Source: Diploscapter coronatus (Eukaryota; Nematoda; Chromadorea; Rhabditida; Rhabditidae). From it: a DNA stretch of 64,000 nt. Position 1 is the stretch's first letter; every line of letters begins with the position of its first letter. Where the stretch lies: positions 61,085,249-61,149,248 of the forward strand of contig OZ038423.1 in assembly GCA_964036155.1 (NCBI GenBank), written 5' to 3'. The notes below the pieces were generated by a model. It was not told where the DNA came from and ran no database searches. It saw nothing but the letters and a program-made list of their open reading frames with translations. Position numbers and translations under genes: made by a program. Shown piece after piece: positions 1 through 9,922 of the stretch.

Positions 1-473
1 AAAACCACATTTACAGTGCGAGCTAAAAATTGGATAGTTTTAATGAAAAATCCTATCTTCTTTTTTCTATTTTATTTTTTTATTTAGAGGTTACCTAAAT
101 TAGATCTTATTCCAAACAAACTCATTCTATCTTCTGCCTAATATGTCGAAGGATTATTTCTATCTTTCATCAGGATGACGTAGCAACAATTCTCTTTCTC
201 CATTTTCTTATTTACCCGTTTACATTTCGTTTATACCTGCCATGCTCCATCTCTAGTTCTATTATCATCCTTTTCTTATTATTTGAACGACTGCGTTTCT
301 CTATTTTTTAAAAAGTTTTATATTTTCTGTGATCTATTTTTTTTCGAAAATATTTTGAAATTCAGACTTTTAGAACCGTCCTTTGTTAATTTTTCTAGCG
401 CAGACCTAAAATCTTTTCAAAATTGGAATTTCAGAACCTTACTTTGATCTCTTTACTAGTTCCACTCTAGAAC
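1..473 (+). promoter_or_regulatory. Upstream block of GST copy 1 (duplicated before all three GST genes)
   Basis: This non-coding stretch precedes the first GST. A segment starting near 128 (CTTCTGCCTAATATGTCGAA) and running to the start codon recurs upstream of copy 2 (about 1968-2307) and copy 3 (about 4381-4728) with few changes. It contains TTATTTACCCGTTT, with a forkhead-like TTATTTAC half, and the SKN-1-type octamer ATTATCAT at 261-268. From about 357 to the start codon it is essentially identical to the block before copy 3. Promoter function is inferred from position and conservation. Confidence 0.6.
261..268 (+). promoter_or_regulatory. Candidate SKN-1 site upstream of GST copy 1
   Basis: ATTATCAT fits the SKN-1 consensus WWTRTCAT. 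SKN-1 is the nematode Nrf factor that induces gst genes. The same octamer is kept at the matching position before copies 2 and 3. The match is seen; binding is inferred. Confidence 0.4.
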
Positions 474-1723
474 ATGCCTAGCTACAAGTTGTACTATTTC
501 GAGGGCAGAGGACTGGGCGAGGCTTCGCGTCAGGTATTTTTTAAAAAATGTTTGATGAAACCAAAAAGAGTCACGAATTTTAAAACTAAGTTCAAAGTTC
601 ATATTTACTACTTTTTAATTCGGACAGATTTTTTTCAAAACATTCTTTTTATAAAGGATTTTTCAGGATTTAAAAATGCTAACTTTCTAAAATTTTGAAA
701 ATTCAGCTTTTCGTCCTTGCCGACGTGCCCTTCGAGGATGTCCGCCTCACCAAAGAGACGTTCGTGGAGCTCAAGTCCAGTAAGTGCTTGGTTAATTAAA
801 AATATCGCACTTTACAAAATTCTCACAATTTCAGAGTTCCCTTATGGCCAGGTGCCGGTTTTGGAGATCGATGGCGTGCAGGTCCCGCAGTCGGTGGCTA
901 TCGCTCGTTTTCTGGCAAAGAAATTCGGTATTTTTTTAATTGTAAAATTTCCTGAAAATGACTTTTTAGGCTTCGCGGGAAAGACCGAAGTCGAGCAGGC
1001 GATCGTGGATGGCATCTGCGATCAGTGGAAGGACTTCTACGTCGAGACCAAGCCCTTCTACTACGGCAAGCTCGGAATTTGCCCGCCCGGATGGGAGGAT
1101 CTCGTAGGGTTTTCAATATTTACTTTCATCCATCTGAAAACCTCATGATATCGCAAGGCTATGGACTTGTTTCGTATATTTTGATGCCATGATGTTACGA
1201 GATTTCACGATGATCGTATTTTTCTAATCTTATTTTACTTTATGATGATGCCATGTAAAGTTATCAAACTTCCAAAAATCCTTTTTCTTGAGAAAAAAAA
1301 TTTTTTTTCCAGGAGAAAGCCAAAACCGAGGTGTTGATCCCGGCTCGCGACAAGTTCTTCGGCTTCCTCAAGAACTTGCTGAACAAGAACAAGAGCGGTA
1401 AGTTTAAATGAGAAAACCCGATATTATTGATTTTTCAGGATTCCTGGTTGAGGGCGGAGTCACTTATGCCGACCTCTTCATCGTCGACAACATGACGTCG
1501 CTCGTTGGATGGTTCTCCGGATATTTTGAGGGTCATCCTGAGGTGAGTCAGATAATTTGTTCGATAAAAAATAATAATTCGAACCTTTTGAGAAGTAAAA
1601 ATATGAAATACTATGTTTTCGGGGAAAATTTAAGAGTTTCAGATCGAGGCCTATTACAAGCGCGTGCAGGACATCCCTCAGCTGAAGGCCTGGTTGGCGA
1701 AGAGACCTAACACTCCTTTCTAA
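474..1723 (+). CDS. gst: Sigma-class glutathione S-transferase, copy 1
   Basis: Seven exons: 474-533, 707-779, 835-927, 970-1103, 1313-1397, 1439-1542 and 1643-1723. They join in phase into 209 residues, the usual nematode sigma-GST length. The enzyme conjugates glutathione to electrophiles in the cytosol. The protein opens MPSYKLYYFEGRGLGEASRQ; Tyr8 is the expected catalytic residue. PQSVAIARFLAKKFG carries the glutathione-binding SNAIL/TRAIL-like segment, and the C-terminal helical domain ends ...LAKRPNTPF. A sequence close to C. elegans GST-5/GST-7 is recognised from memory. The start is the first ATG, shared by all three copies. AATAAA at 1860-1865 is the probable poly(A) signal. Exon 1 and intron 3 match copy 3 rather than copy 2, pointing to gene conversion. 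Confidence 0.93.
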
Positions 1724-1859
1724 ATCATTTTCTTTAATTTCATCATGTTGATCTTGATGTTTCCCATCTTCACTTTCATTATTTATTTGGAAATCTCATC
1801 ATTTTATTACAACAAATAGTTTTATCTTTTTGATTGTGGCTTTTCTTATGGAAATATTG

Positions 1860-1865
1860 AATAAA
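1860..1865 (+). terminator. Poly(A) signal of GST copy 1
   Basis: AATAAA lies 137 bp after the stop codon. The surrounding 3' flank is repeated behind copies 2 and 3. Confidence 0.6.
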
Positions 1866-1967
1866 CTTTAAAAATCGTGAAAGAATCAATGTTGAAACAA
1901 TAATCATGCAGTAATGGTTCATTTAACAAATTCAGTTGACGATAACACTTTAAATTCATTCAATCTT

Positions 1968-2307
1968 CTGCCTAATATGTCGAAGGATTATTTTTATATT
2001 TCATAAAGATGGCGTAACAACAATCCTCTTTCCCTATTTTCTTATTTACCCGTTTGCATTTTGTTTATACCTGCCATGCTCCATCTCTAGTTCTATTATC
2101 ATCCTTTTCTTATCAGTTGTGAATGGCCACGTTTCTCTAGCTCTTATTAGCTTTGTACTTTTGGTGATCTAGTTTTTCGAAAATATATTTTGAAATTCGG
2201 ACCTTTAGAACCGCCCTTCGTTAATTCTTCTAGTTCAGACCTAAAATCTTTTCAAAATTGGAATTTCAGAGCCTTCCTTTGATCCTTCACTAGTTCCAAC
2301 CTAGAAG
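1968..2307 (+). repeat. Second copy of the duplicated GST upstream block
   Basis: This segment is nearly identical to about 128-473 and 4381-4728. It includes ATTATCAT at 2095-2102, the same SKN-1-type octamer. The preceding 3' flank (about 1728-1967) is also duplicated behind copy 2 (about 4145-4380), so the tandem unit spans gene plus flanks. Confidence 0.75.
2095..2102 (+). promoter_or_regulatory. Candidate SKN-1 site upstream of GST copy 2
   Basis: ATTATCAT, matching WWTRTCAT, at the same relative place as in the other two GST upstream blocks. Confidence 0.4.
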
Positions 2308-4136
2308 ATGCCTAGCTACAAGTTGTACTATTTCGAGGGCAGAGGGTTGTGCGAAGCCTCGCGTCAGGTATTCAAAAAATGTTTGATGAAACCAAAAAAA
2401 GAATCATGAATTTTAAAATTAGGTTTGAAGTTCAAATTTACTACCTTTTAATTTGGAATTACTTTTTTTTTTCAAAATACCCTTTCTATAAGGAATTTCT
2501 TTCATGATTTAAAAAAATGCTAACTTTCTAAAATTTTGAAAATTTAGCTTTTCGCTCTCGCCGAAGTGCCCTTCGAGGATGTCCGCCTCACCGGGGAGAA
2601 GGTCGCGGAGCTCAAGCCCAGTAATTGTGTGCCTGGCACCTTCATGGTGGCCTTCAAATTTTATAATATTTTTTACTCAGCACCACTTCCCCCATTTCAA
2701 TGATACCATTCTGGCTGAGGGCCAGCTAAATTTGTCTTCTCTGGCCCTCTTCATCTCTCTGGTTAGGGGGCGGGACTTAACTCCGTCCCAGCCTTTCAGG
2801 CGGATGTTCAGTGTTGGTTATATTGTGGGAAGGAATAAACCCGTTGTTAAAATTCCAAAGATCTAGCAACTAGCATACAGACAGCATTCCTTATACTAAC
2901 CACTAGAAATTCACTTAACCTTTACTCACTTCACCGAGCAATAAGAAGTAAACAGCCAAGGTGGGCTGGTATTCCCAAATTGTCATAAAGTGCTTGGTTA
3001 ATGAAAAATGCTGCACTTTGCAAAAATTTGTATTTTTACAAATAGGACATGGCTTTATTCTTGAAGAAATTAATAACTTACTTTCGATTAAAAAAATCAG
3101 CCGCATTTTACAAAATTCTCAAAAGTTATGCAAAGGCTCCAAACTTCAGCGTTCCCTTATGGCCAGGTGCCGGTTTTGGAGGTCGATGGCGTGCAGATCC
3201 CGCAGTCGGTGGCTATCGCTCGTTTTCTGGCAAAGAAATTCGGTAAGGTAATTTAAAAAATGTAAGAAAATTGATAAAAATTCACAAAAGAAATAGAATT
3301 TTTGTTTTAATCATCTGAAATTTCTGAAGATCCAATTTTTAGGCTTCGCGGGAAAGACCGAAGTCGAGCAGGCGATCGTGGATGGCATTTGCGATCAGTG
3401 GAAGGACTTCTATGTCGAGATCAAGCCCTACTTTTACGGCAAGCTCGGATATTGCCCGCCCGGATGGGAGGATGTCGTACGATTTTCTAAAATTATTGTT
3501 AGATCTGGAAATTTCATGATATCGTTATGTTACTATTCTTTTCGGCCTTAGCTTGAACCTTTTGTAGCTTCCACTCCCTTCTTGAGCATAGAAAGGAAAA
3601 AAGTGATAGCTAAAATGAGCTCCTATTTTATAAATCTTCGATGTCATGAAGCTATGAAATTTCAACATTCTCTTATTTCTCTTAAGAACTATGATTTTTC
3701 CAGGAGAAGGCCAAAACCGAGGTGCTGATCCCGGCTCGCGACAAGTTCTTCGGCTTCCTCAAGAACTTGCTGAACAAGAACAAGAGCGGTAAGTTTAAAT
3801 GAGAAAACCCGATATTATTGATTTTTCAGGATTCCTGGTTGAGGGCGGAGTCACTTATGCCGATCTCTTCATCACCGATAACATGACGTCGCTCTTCGGA
3901 TGGTTCCCTGGTTATTTCGAGGGTCATCCTGAGGTGAGTCAGATAATTTGTTCGAACACCTGAGAAGTAAAAATATGAAATACTATGTTTTCGGGGAAAA
4001 TTTCTTGAGCAAAATGAAAAGTCGAACATTTTGGGTTAACATTTTAAAGTTTCAGATCGAGGCTTATTACAAACGTGTGCAGGACATCTCTAAGCTGAAG
4101 ACCTGGTTGGCGAAGAGACCCAACACTCCTTCCTAA
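2308..4136 (+). CDS. gst: Sigma-class glutathione S-transferase, copy 2
   Basis: Exons 2308-2367, 2548-2620, 3150-3242, 3343-3476, 3704-3788, 3830-3933 and 4056-4136 have exactly the same lengths as in copy 1 and give 209 residues. Tyr8 and the glutathione-site segment are kept. Residue 15 is Cys (RGLCEASRQ) where the other copies have Gly, and exon 2 reads LTGEKVAELKP. The frame is open throughout, so the gene looks functional. Intron 2 is 529 bp against 55 and 71 bp in copies 1 and 3 because foreign DNA has been inserted. Exons 5-7 and intron 6 are almost identical to copy 3. AATAAA lies at 4277-4282. Confidence 0.92.
2625..2988. mobile_element. Insertion in intron 2 of GST copy 2
   Basis: Copies 1 and 3 read GTAAGTGCTTGGTTAAT at this intron start. 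Here the sequence is GTAA, then about 364 unrelated bases, then AGTGCTTGGTTAAT. The insert is more GC-rich than the intron and has a perfect 9-bp inverted pair, GAGGGCCAG (2717-2725) and CTGGCCCTC (2741-2749). I see no clear terminal repeats and no coding frame. A further block of roughly 90 bases (about 3020-3105) after it is also absent from the other copies. The element class is unknown. Confidence 0.7.
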
Positions 4137-4380
4137 ATCCTTACTTTTCTTTAATTTGACCATGTTGATCTTGATGTTTCTAAGTTTCACTTTCATTATT
4201 TATTTGGAAACCTCGTCATTTTATTACAACAAATAGTTTTATCTTTTTGATTGTGGCTTTTCTTATGGAAATATTGAATAAACTTTAAAAATCGTGAAAG
4301 AATCAATGTTGAAACAATAATCATGCAGTAATGGTTCATTTAACAAATTCAGTTGACGATAACACTTTAAATTCATTCAA

Positions 4381-4728
4381 TCTTCTGCCTAATATGTCGA
4401 AGGATTATTTTTATATTTTATAAAGATGACGTAGCAACAATCCTCTTTCCCTATTTTCTTATTTACCCGTTTGCATTTTGTTTATACCTGCCATGCTCCA
4501 TCTCTAGTTCTATTATCATCCTTTTCTTATCAATTGTGAATGACCACGTTTCTCCGTTTGTTTATCAGTTTTGTATTTTCTGTGATCTATTTTTTTTTTC
4601 GAAAATATTTTGAAATTCAGACTTTTAGAACCGTCCTTTGTTAATTTTTCTAGCGCAGACCTAAAATCTTTTCAAAATTGGAATTTCAGAACCTTACTTT
4701 GATCTCTTTACTAGTTCCACTCTAGAAC
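4381..4728 (+). repeat. Third copy of the duplicated GST upstream block
   Basis: Nearly identical to about 128-473 and 1968-2307. It contains ATTATCAT at 4512-4519. Its last 117 bases match the block before copy 1 more closely than that before copy 2. Confidence 0.75.
4512..4519 (+). promoter_or_regulatory. Candidate SKN-1 site upstream of GST copy 3
   Basis: ATTATCAT, matching WWTRTCAT, third occurrence at the conserved position. Confidence 0.4.
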
Positions 4729-6044
4729 ATGCCTAGCTACAAGTTGTACTATTTCGAGGGCAGAGGACTGGGCGAGGCTTCGCGTCAGGTATTTTTTTTT
4801 TATTTTATGAAATCAAAAAAAAAATCATGGATTTTAAAGTTAGGTTCGAGATTCAAATTTCACTACTTTTTAGTTCGGATTTATATTTTTTTTCAAAATA
4901 TCCTTTTTATAAGGAATTTCTTTCGGGGTTTAAAAATGGCTAATTCTTAAAATTTTAAATTCAGCTTTTCGCCCTCGCTGATGTGCCATTCGAGGATGTT
5001 CGTCTCGACAGGGAGAAGTTCATGGAGCTCAAACCCAGTAAGTGCTTGGTTAATTTAAAAAATGTCGCACTTTGTAAAATTCTCTAATGAAAAAGTTCTA
5101 AATTTCAGCGCTCCCTTACGACCAGGTGCCGGTTTTGGAGGTCGATGGCGTGCAGATCCCGCAGTCGGTGGCTATCGCTCGTTTTCTGGCAAAGAAATTC
5201 GGTATTTTTTTAATTGTAAAATTTCCTGAAAATGACTTTTTAGGCTTCGCGGGAAAGACCGAAGTCGAGCAGGCGATCGTGGACGGCATCTGCGATCAGT
5301 GGAAGGACTTCTTCGTTGAGATCAAGCCCTTCTACTACGGCAAAGTCGAAATGTGCCCGCCCGGATGGGAGGATATCGTAAAATTTTCTAAAATTATTAT
5401 TTTTCGATCTGAAAATTTCATGATATCGTTATGTTACTATTCTTTTCTGGCCTTATTTTGAACCTTCTATAGTTTCCATTTTCTTCTTGAACATAGAAGG
5501 AAAAAAGTGATAGCTAAAATGAGCTCCTATTTTATAAATCTTCGATGTCATGAAGCTATGAAATTTCAACATTTTCTTACTTTTCTTAAGAATTATGATT
5601 TTTTTTTCCAGGAGAAAGCCAAAACCGAGGTGCTGATCCCGGCTCGCGACAAGTTCTTCGGCTTCCTCAAGAACTTGCTGAACAAGAACAAGAGCGGTAA
5701 GTTTAAATGAGAAAACCCGATATTATTTATTTTTCAGGATTCCTGGTTGAGGGCGGAGTCACTTATGCCGATCTCTTCATCACCGACAACATGACGTCGC
5801 TCGTTGGATGGTTCCCTGGTTATTTCGAGGGTCATCCTGAGGTGAGTCAGATAATTTGTTCGAACACCTGAGAAGTAAAAATATGAAATACTATGTTTTC
5901 GGGGAAAATTTCTTGAGCAAAATGAAAAGTCGAATATTTTGGGTTAACATTTTAAAGTTTCAGATCGAGGCTTATTACAAACGTGTGCAGGACATCTCTA
6001 AGCTGAAGACCTGGTTGGCGAAGAGACCCAACACTCCTTCCTAA
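4729..6044 (+). CDS. gst: Sigma-class glutathione S-transferase, copy 3
   Basis: Exons 4729-4788, 4965-5037, 5109-5201, 5244-5377, 5612-5696, 5738-5841 and 5964-6044 give 209 residues with the same exon lengths as copies 1 and 2. Tyr8 is present. Exon 1 is identical to copy 1. Differences sit in exon 2 (DREKFMELKP), exon 3 (LPYDQVPVLEVDG) and exon 4 (KVEMCPPGWEDI), around the substrate-side and domain-linker region, so the copies may differ in substrate choice. AATAAA is at 6184-6189. This is the last gene of the tandem array; the next gene is on the opposite strand. Confidence 0.93.
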
Positions 6045-6407
6045 ATCCTTACTTTTCTTTAATTTGACCATGTTGATCTTGATGTTTCCAAGTTTCACTT
6101 TCATTATTTATTCTGAAATCTTATCATTTTACTATAGTGAATAATTTTATCTTTTTGATTGTGGCTTTCTTATGAAAATATTGAATAAATTTAGAAATTT
6201 GTGAGAGAATCAATGCTACTCAAAGAAAATAATCATGCAGTAGTGGTTCATTTAACAAATCTTGGCGACAAATTCATTCGGTTTCTTAATCGATCTTGCT
6301 TGATAGTTCATTGTCAAATCAATAAGTTCTCAAAACTTCTCACATTTTATTGGGATTCTCGATGATAGTGAAGATTTTCATGATTCACGCATTGTGTCTG
6401 TCTTCAT

Positions 6408-7358
6408 TCAGCAGCTGCAGTCCGCTCCTCCACAGCCACTCCCGTCCCCGTCTTTGCGCTGACCCGGCATCTTCAACTCCGTGTGACCGCGGCAGTGTTC
6501 CGTCTGGAAAATTTACAAGACTAACGATAACCGTCATTTCTTTTATAATTCTCAATCGATCAACTTCATGCATGCTGAACAACTTATAGAGCATTTGTCA
6601 CATGAACATCATGCACAGAAGTACTTCTTCAAGGAAATTAATCAAATTTGTGTATCTAATGAAGACAAAAGAAATATGAACTTTCGAGAAGGATCTCTGA
6701 TGAAGAATTTGAAACGACACCTCGTATTCGTCCTGTTCCCAGGTGGATGGATCGTCCCACTGTCGCGGCTTCGTGTAGATGCAGCAGCAGTTCGACTTCA
6801 GACGGCCCAGATGCTCGTTGTCTGGAGGATAAAGTTATTCAAATTGTCCAAGCATCATTTTCTTGAGATTATTACATGCAAACAAAAAGACAGTTCAATA
6901 ATGCTCCAGCCAGTTTCTTTCATAGCTGATGCTTGTGTTCATTACTCTTTCATCACCCTACCGATGACATCAGCAGCCCAGGTGACGTGCGGCGGCGAGT
7001 CGGGAGGACGCATCGCCGTCGCGCCTTCAGCAGGCTTCTTCAATCGCAAAATCAGCTCTTCGGGTGGCTGAATGGATGAGGATCAGCTTGGTTTCTCAAA
7101 TGTATGACTGCGACTCCATGACATGGGTGTGGGTCAGTTTGTAGCAAAATTTACGGGGGTTCTCCCCTAAAATTAGTTATAAACTACCCCAGGTCCTCAT
7201 GACATGATACGGATGATCGATGTTGGTGTCAGTGTTTCAGAATTGACCAAAGTTGGGACTCTGATCGTAGGGATAAGTCAAGCCTTTTCACTGGCGTCCA
7301 CCTGCTGCTCGCTGACGTCTGCTGTCTTCTCGGACAGATTCGTCACCGTAATCGACAT
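6408..7358 (-). CDS. PPP1R11: Protein phosphatase 1 inhibitor 3 (PPP1R11/Ypi1 family)
   Basis: Exons on the minus strand: 7358-7302, 7067-6962, 6821-6721 and 6503-6408, joining in phase into 119 residues (human PPP1R11 is about 126). Members bind and restrain the PP1 catalytic subunit, largely in the nucleus. The family core is clear across exons 2-3: [20 protein letters not shown] followed by [17 protein letters not shown] is the PP1-docking RVxF-like motif, and the CCC cluster is diagnostic. Exon 4 keeps the late HC..GH cysteine-histidine pattern and ends GCGGADCSC. The first exon boundary is chosen at CAG|GTGGAC because it keeps phase; a second donor 10 bp downstream would break it. The first ATG gives [19 protein letters not shown], similar in style to the human N-terminus. 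Convergent with GST copy 3. Confidence 0.88.
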
Positions 7359-9922
7359 CGCGTGCTACCTTGCAAACGGGATAATGAGGATGACTTCTTC
7401 GGTAAGTGAATTGAAATGGACAATGCATTCCAATTTTCATCAATGCATAGCATACGTCTTCTTTTTCATTCAAAGAAGGATTCCTTTGCTCCTGACAACG
7501 TGGTGAAAGGATACTCTATGATTATTCCCAAATTTTCTGTATCTCCAAAAATTTAATTTCCTTGCATGTTTCTGGATGGGAGTTGTTGTGTTTTCATCCG
7601 CGTTGTCCCTGCTTCAAGCGGACATTTCAAGCGTCAAAACTCTCGTCGTTTTTGCGAGCGCGCCCGGACATTGTTTGCTGATTGGATCTGTCGGGTTTCA
7701 ACAATTCTCCCTCAGCCTTTTTCTCTTTCCTCTTAAATGTCCGTCTTCTCGACGCAGCTTTTCTCTTATCACTTATCACATTTCTCGGGGCAGCGCGCTT
7801 TTTCAGGCGTGAATTTTCCCCGCGGTGCGTTGTGCTCGGAGGCGGTGACTTTTTACGCCGAATGCACTTGAAATTCCGTGTTTGACGACGAAAATCGTCC
7901 CTCGGATGGCAAGTAGCTCGGAGCAAAATTCGCAAATTGGAGCGAGAAACAAAAATCACTGCACCATGTGTTTCTAGCAATGCCCTGTCTTCTTTTATCT
8001 CTCGTTTCACTACGCTATTTCTGGCGAGATTTGAGAAATAGCATTGGGAACGAGAAAAATAGCTTCGTTGAATCTGTGACGGCGTGAAAATGAAAATGCA
8101 TGCACTCGAAGTGATTTTATTGACGCCACTTATCAGCGCAATTGCAGCGAAGGAACACGACAGGATAATTGCGATGCTTGACTGAGAAAAAGAACGTTCA
8201 ACATGGTCTTCATTCGAAAGCAAGGATAGAACATCTTCAACAAAATTCAACAAATAGGCACTGGATCTAGGTTGCAGCTTATTGTTAGGTCAATATTTGT
8301 GATGCTTACATGATATCAGTGTTGTGAAGTTGCACTCAAGATTATATGGAACAGCATGAAATTCAGGAAGTGATACAAAACAAACCGTTCTTTTCTATTG
8401 TAGCCCCAGGGCCGCTAACAGATACTGAAAACCATGTGAGCTTTTCCCAGAATTCCTTCTGTATATCACTGATCAGGAACTGTAATTTTCATGAATTCTC
8501 CAGGTGATTTTTAGATTCCTGGTTCTTTAAAGCAAATACCGTATCTCCTTCCTCGTTGTCTTCTCTTCTAACTTGATTAATGATCAGATTGTTTCAACCC
8601 CTCGGGGTGAAATGATCTGTTTGAGAATCGAAAAGTCAAGATGATCATTTCTGCTTGCACAGGGAAATAGTCCGCCATTTTGAGAGAGCACAGAGATCCA
8701 AACAATGCCAAAGGCTTAGAATTAAAAAGAGGAATCTGTGTGGTATTTACCTTAGGTAAGTATTATATCCGGATGTCTTTAGCCTCTTTCGTGCTCTAAA
8801 AAATCGTGATATCTCTCTTGCTCTCTCTTTTCTATGATACTTTATCTTTTCTAACTTTTCTTTTCATGGCTTTTCTTACTCTTTTGTATCACTTGTTTCC
8901 AACGGAATTTCCTTTTCTCTGGCTTCTTTCTTGTTTCTTCCTAAACAGTGCTATTTCGTAACGCCCTAAAGCTCTGAATTTGAGAACAAGAACCTCATCC
9001 ACTTATCCGCTTGTAGAAGAGAGATATGCCTGTTTCAGATTATGTCTCTCTCTTCTCTTCCTATGTTTCAAGAGAGTGACAATGTTTTGAGCTCTCTTCA
9101 CGCTGATGACGACACCGCTTGATGATGGCAGAAATGATGAAATTTACAAAAATGCACCAAAATCTACAGAATGCAATCCATTAATAAGGAATCAGAATAT
9201 ATTTCCACGTGTTCAAATACTGTACAGAAGAAAAATGATTTTTTGGCAAAAGTTAACACAAAATATAATCTCATCAGTTAGTTAGCTGAAGTCAGTTTTT
9301 CCTTATGTCCGTGAACTGTCGAATAGTCTAATATCATTAGCGGAAGAACAAGGTAGAGATGGAAAAGTTCCATGATAAAAGGAAGAGAGAAAAAGAATCA
9401 GAAAAAGTGAAGTAGTCCTGAAAATGATAGAGAGCAAAAGATATCGAATGAAGAGAGATAGCGAAGAAGAGAGTCAGAGAAATGATAGATACTATATGAT
9501 CTAAAGAAATAGAAGGTTTTTCGTCGATTTCCTAGGGGTATATAGGCCTGAAGAGGGTTGGCTCTCTCTTCTATTTCTTTCTCTACACCCTCCTTGCCTC
9601 TTTCTATTCACTCTTCGCACAGTCTCTCAGAAGCACAATAAAGCCTGCTTCAGGGCATCAGCCTGCCGTTAGATGACTTTTCTGAATTTCACAGGAGCTG
9701 AATTTTGGAATTTTCTATCATTTTATTTTACATAAATTATTCTAAAGGACTAGGATATCTTAGCTGCTTCAATTATCATTTCATTTCGAATGATTAGATT
9801 CTTTCTTATCATTGATCCTCTTTGATAAAATCCTGGGTTTTTTGAGTTACATTTAGCGTCCTATCAATTTATCCTTCATGAAAATTTATCTTCCACTATT
9901 ACTTTATTTCAGATTATTGAGT
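7359..9922. other. Intergenic region with a GC-richer patch and purine/pyrimidine tracts
   Basis: No convincing gene. About 7620-7960 is GC-richer than its surroundings and holds TTTTGCGAGCGCGCC and TTTTCCCCGCGG, which resemble E2F-type sites; it may be the promoter of the minus-strand PPP1R11 gene. A hairpin repeat lies at 8001-8054. About 8800-9090 is a pyrimidine tract (repeated CTCTCT, TTTTCT), and about 9350-9500 is its purine-rich counterpart. Confidence 0.5.
8001..8054. repeat. Short hairpin repeat with GAAATAGCA tip
   Basis: CTCGTTTC...CGCTATTTCT (8001-8022) pairs with AGAAATAGCATTGGGAACGAG (8034-8054) around an 11-base loop. The inner AGAAATAGCA is shared with hairpins at 44057-44203 and, in part, 38511-38682. 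Confidence 0.6.

Noticed and set aside
7627..8253. 208-codon open frame on the minus strand
   Set aside because: Low-complexity Arg/Lys/Ser-rich product in a GC-richer promoter-like patch, with no domain and no splice partner; it overlaps a hairpin repeat. Treated as chance.
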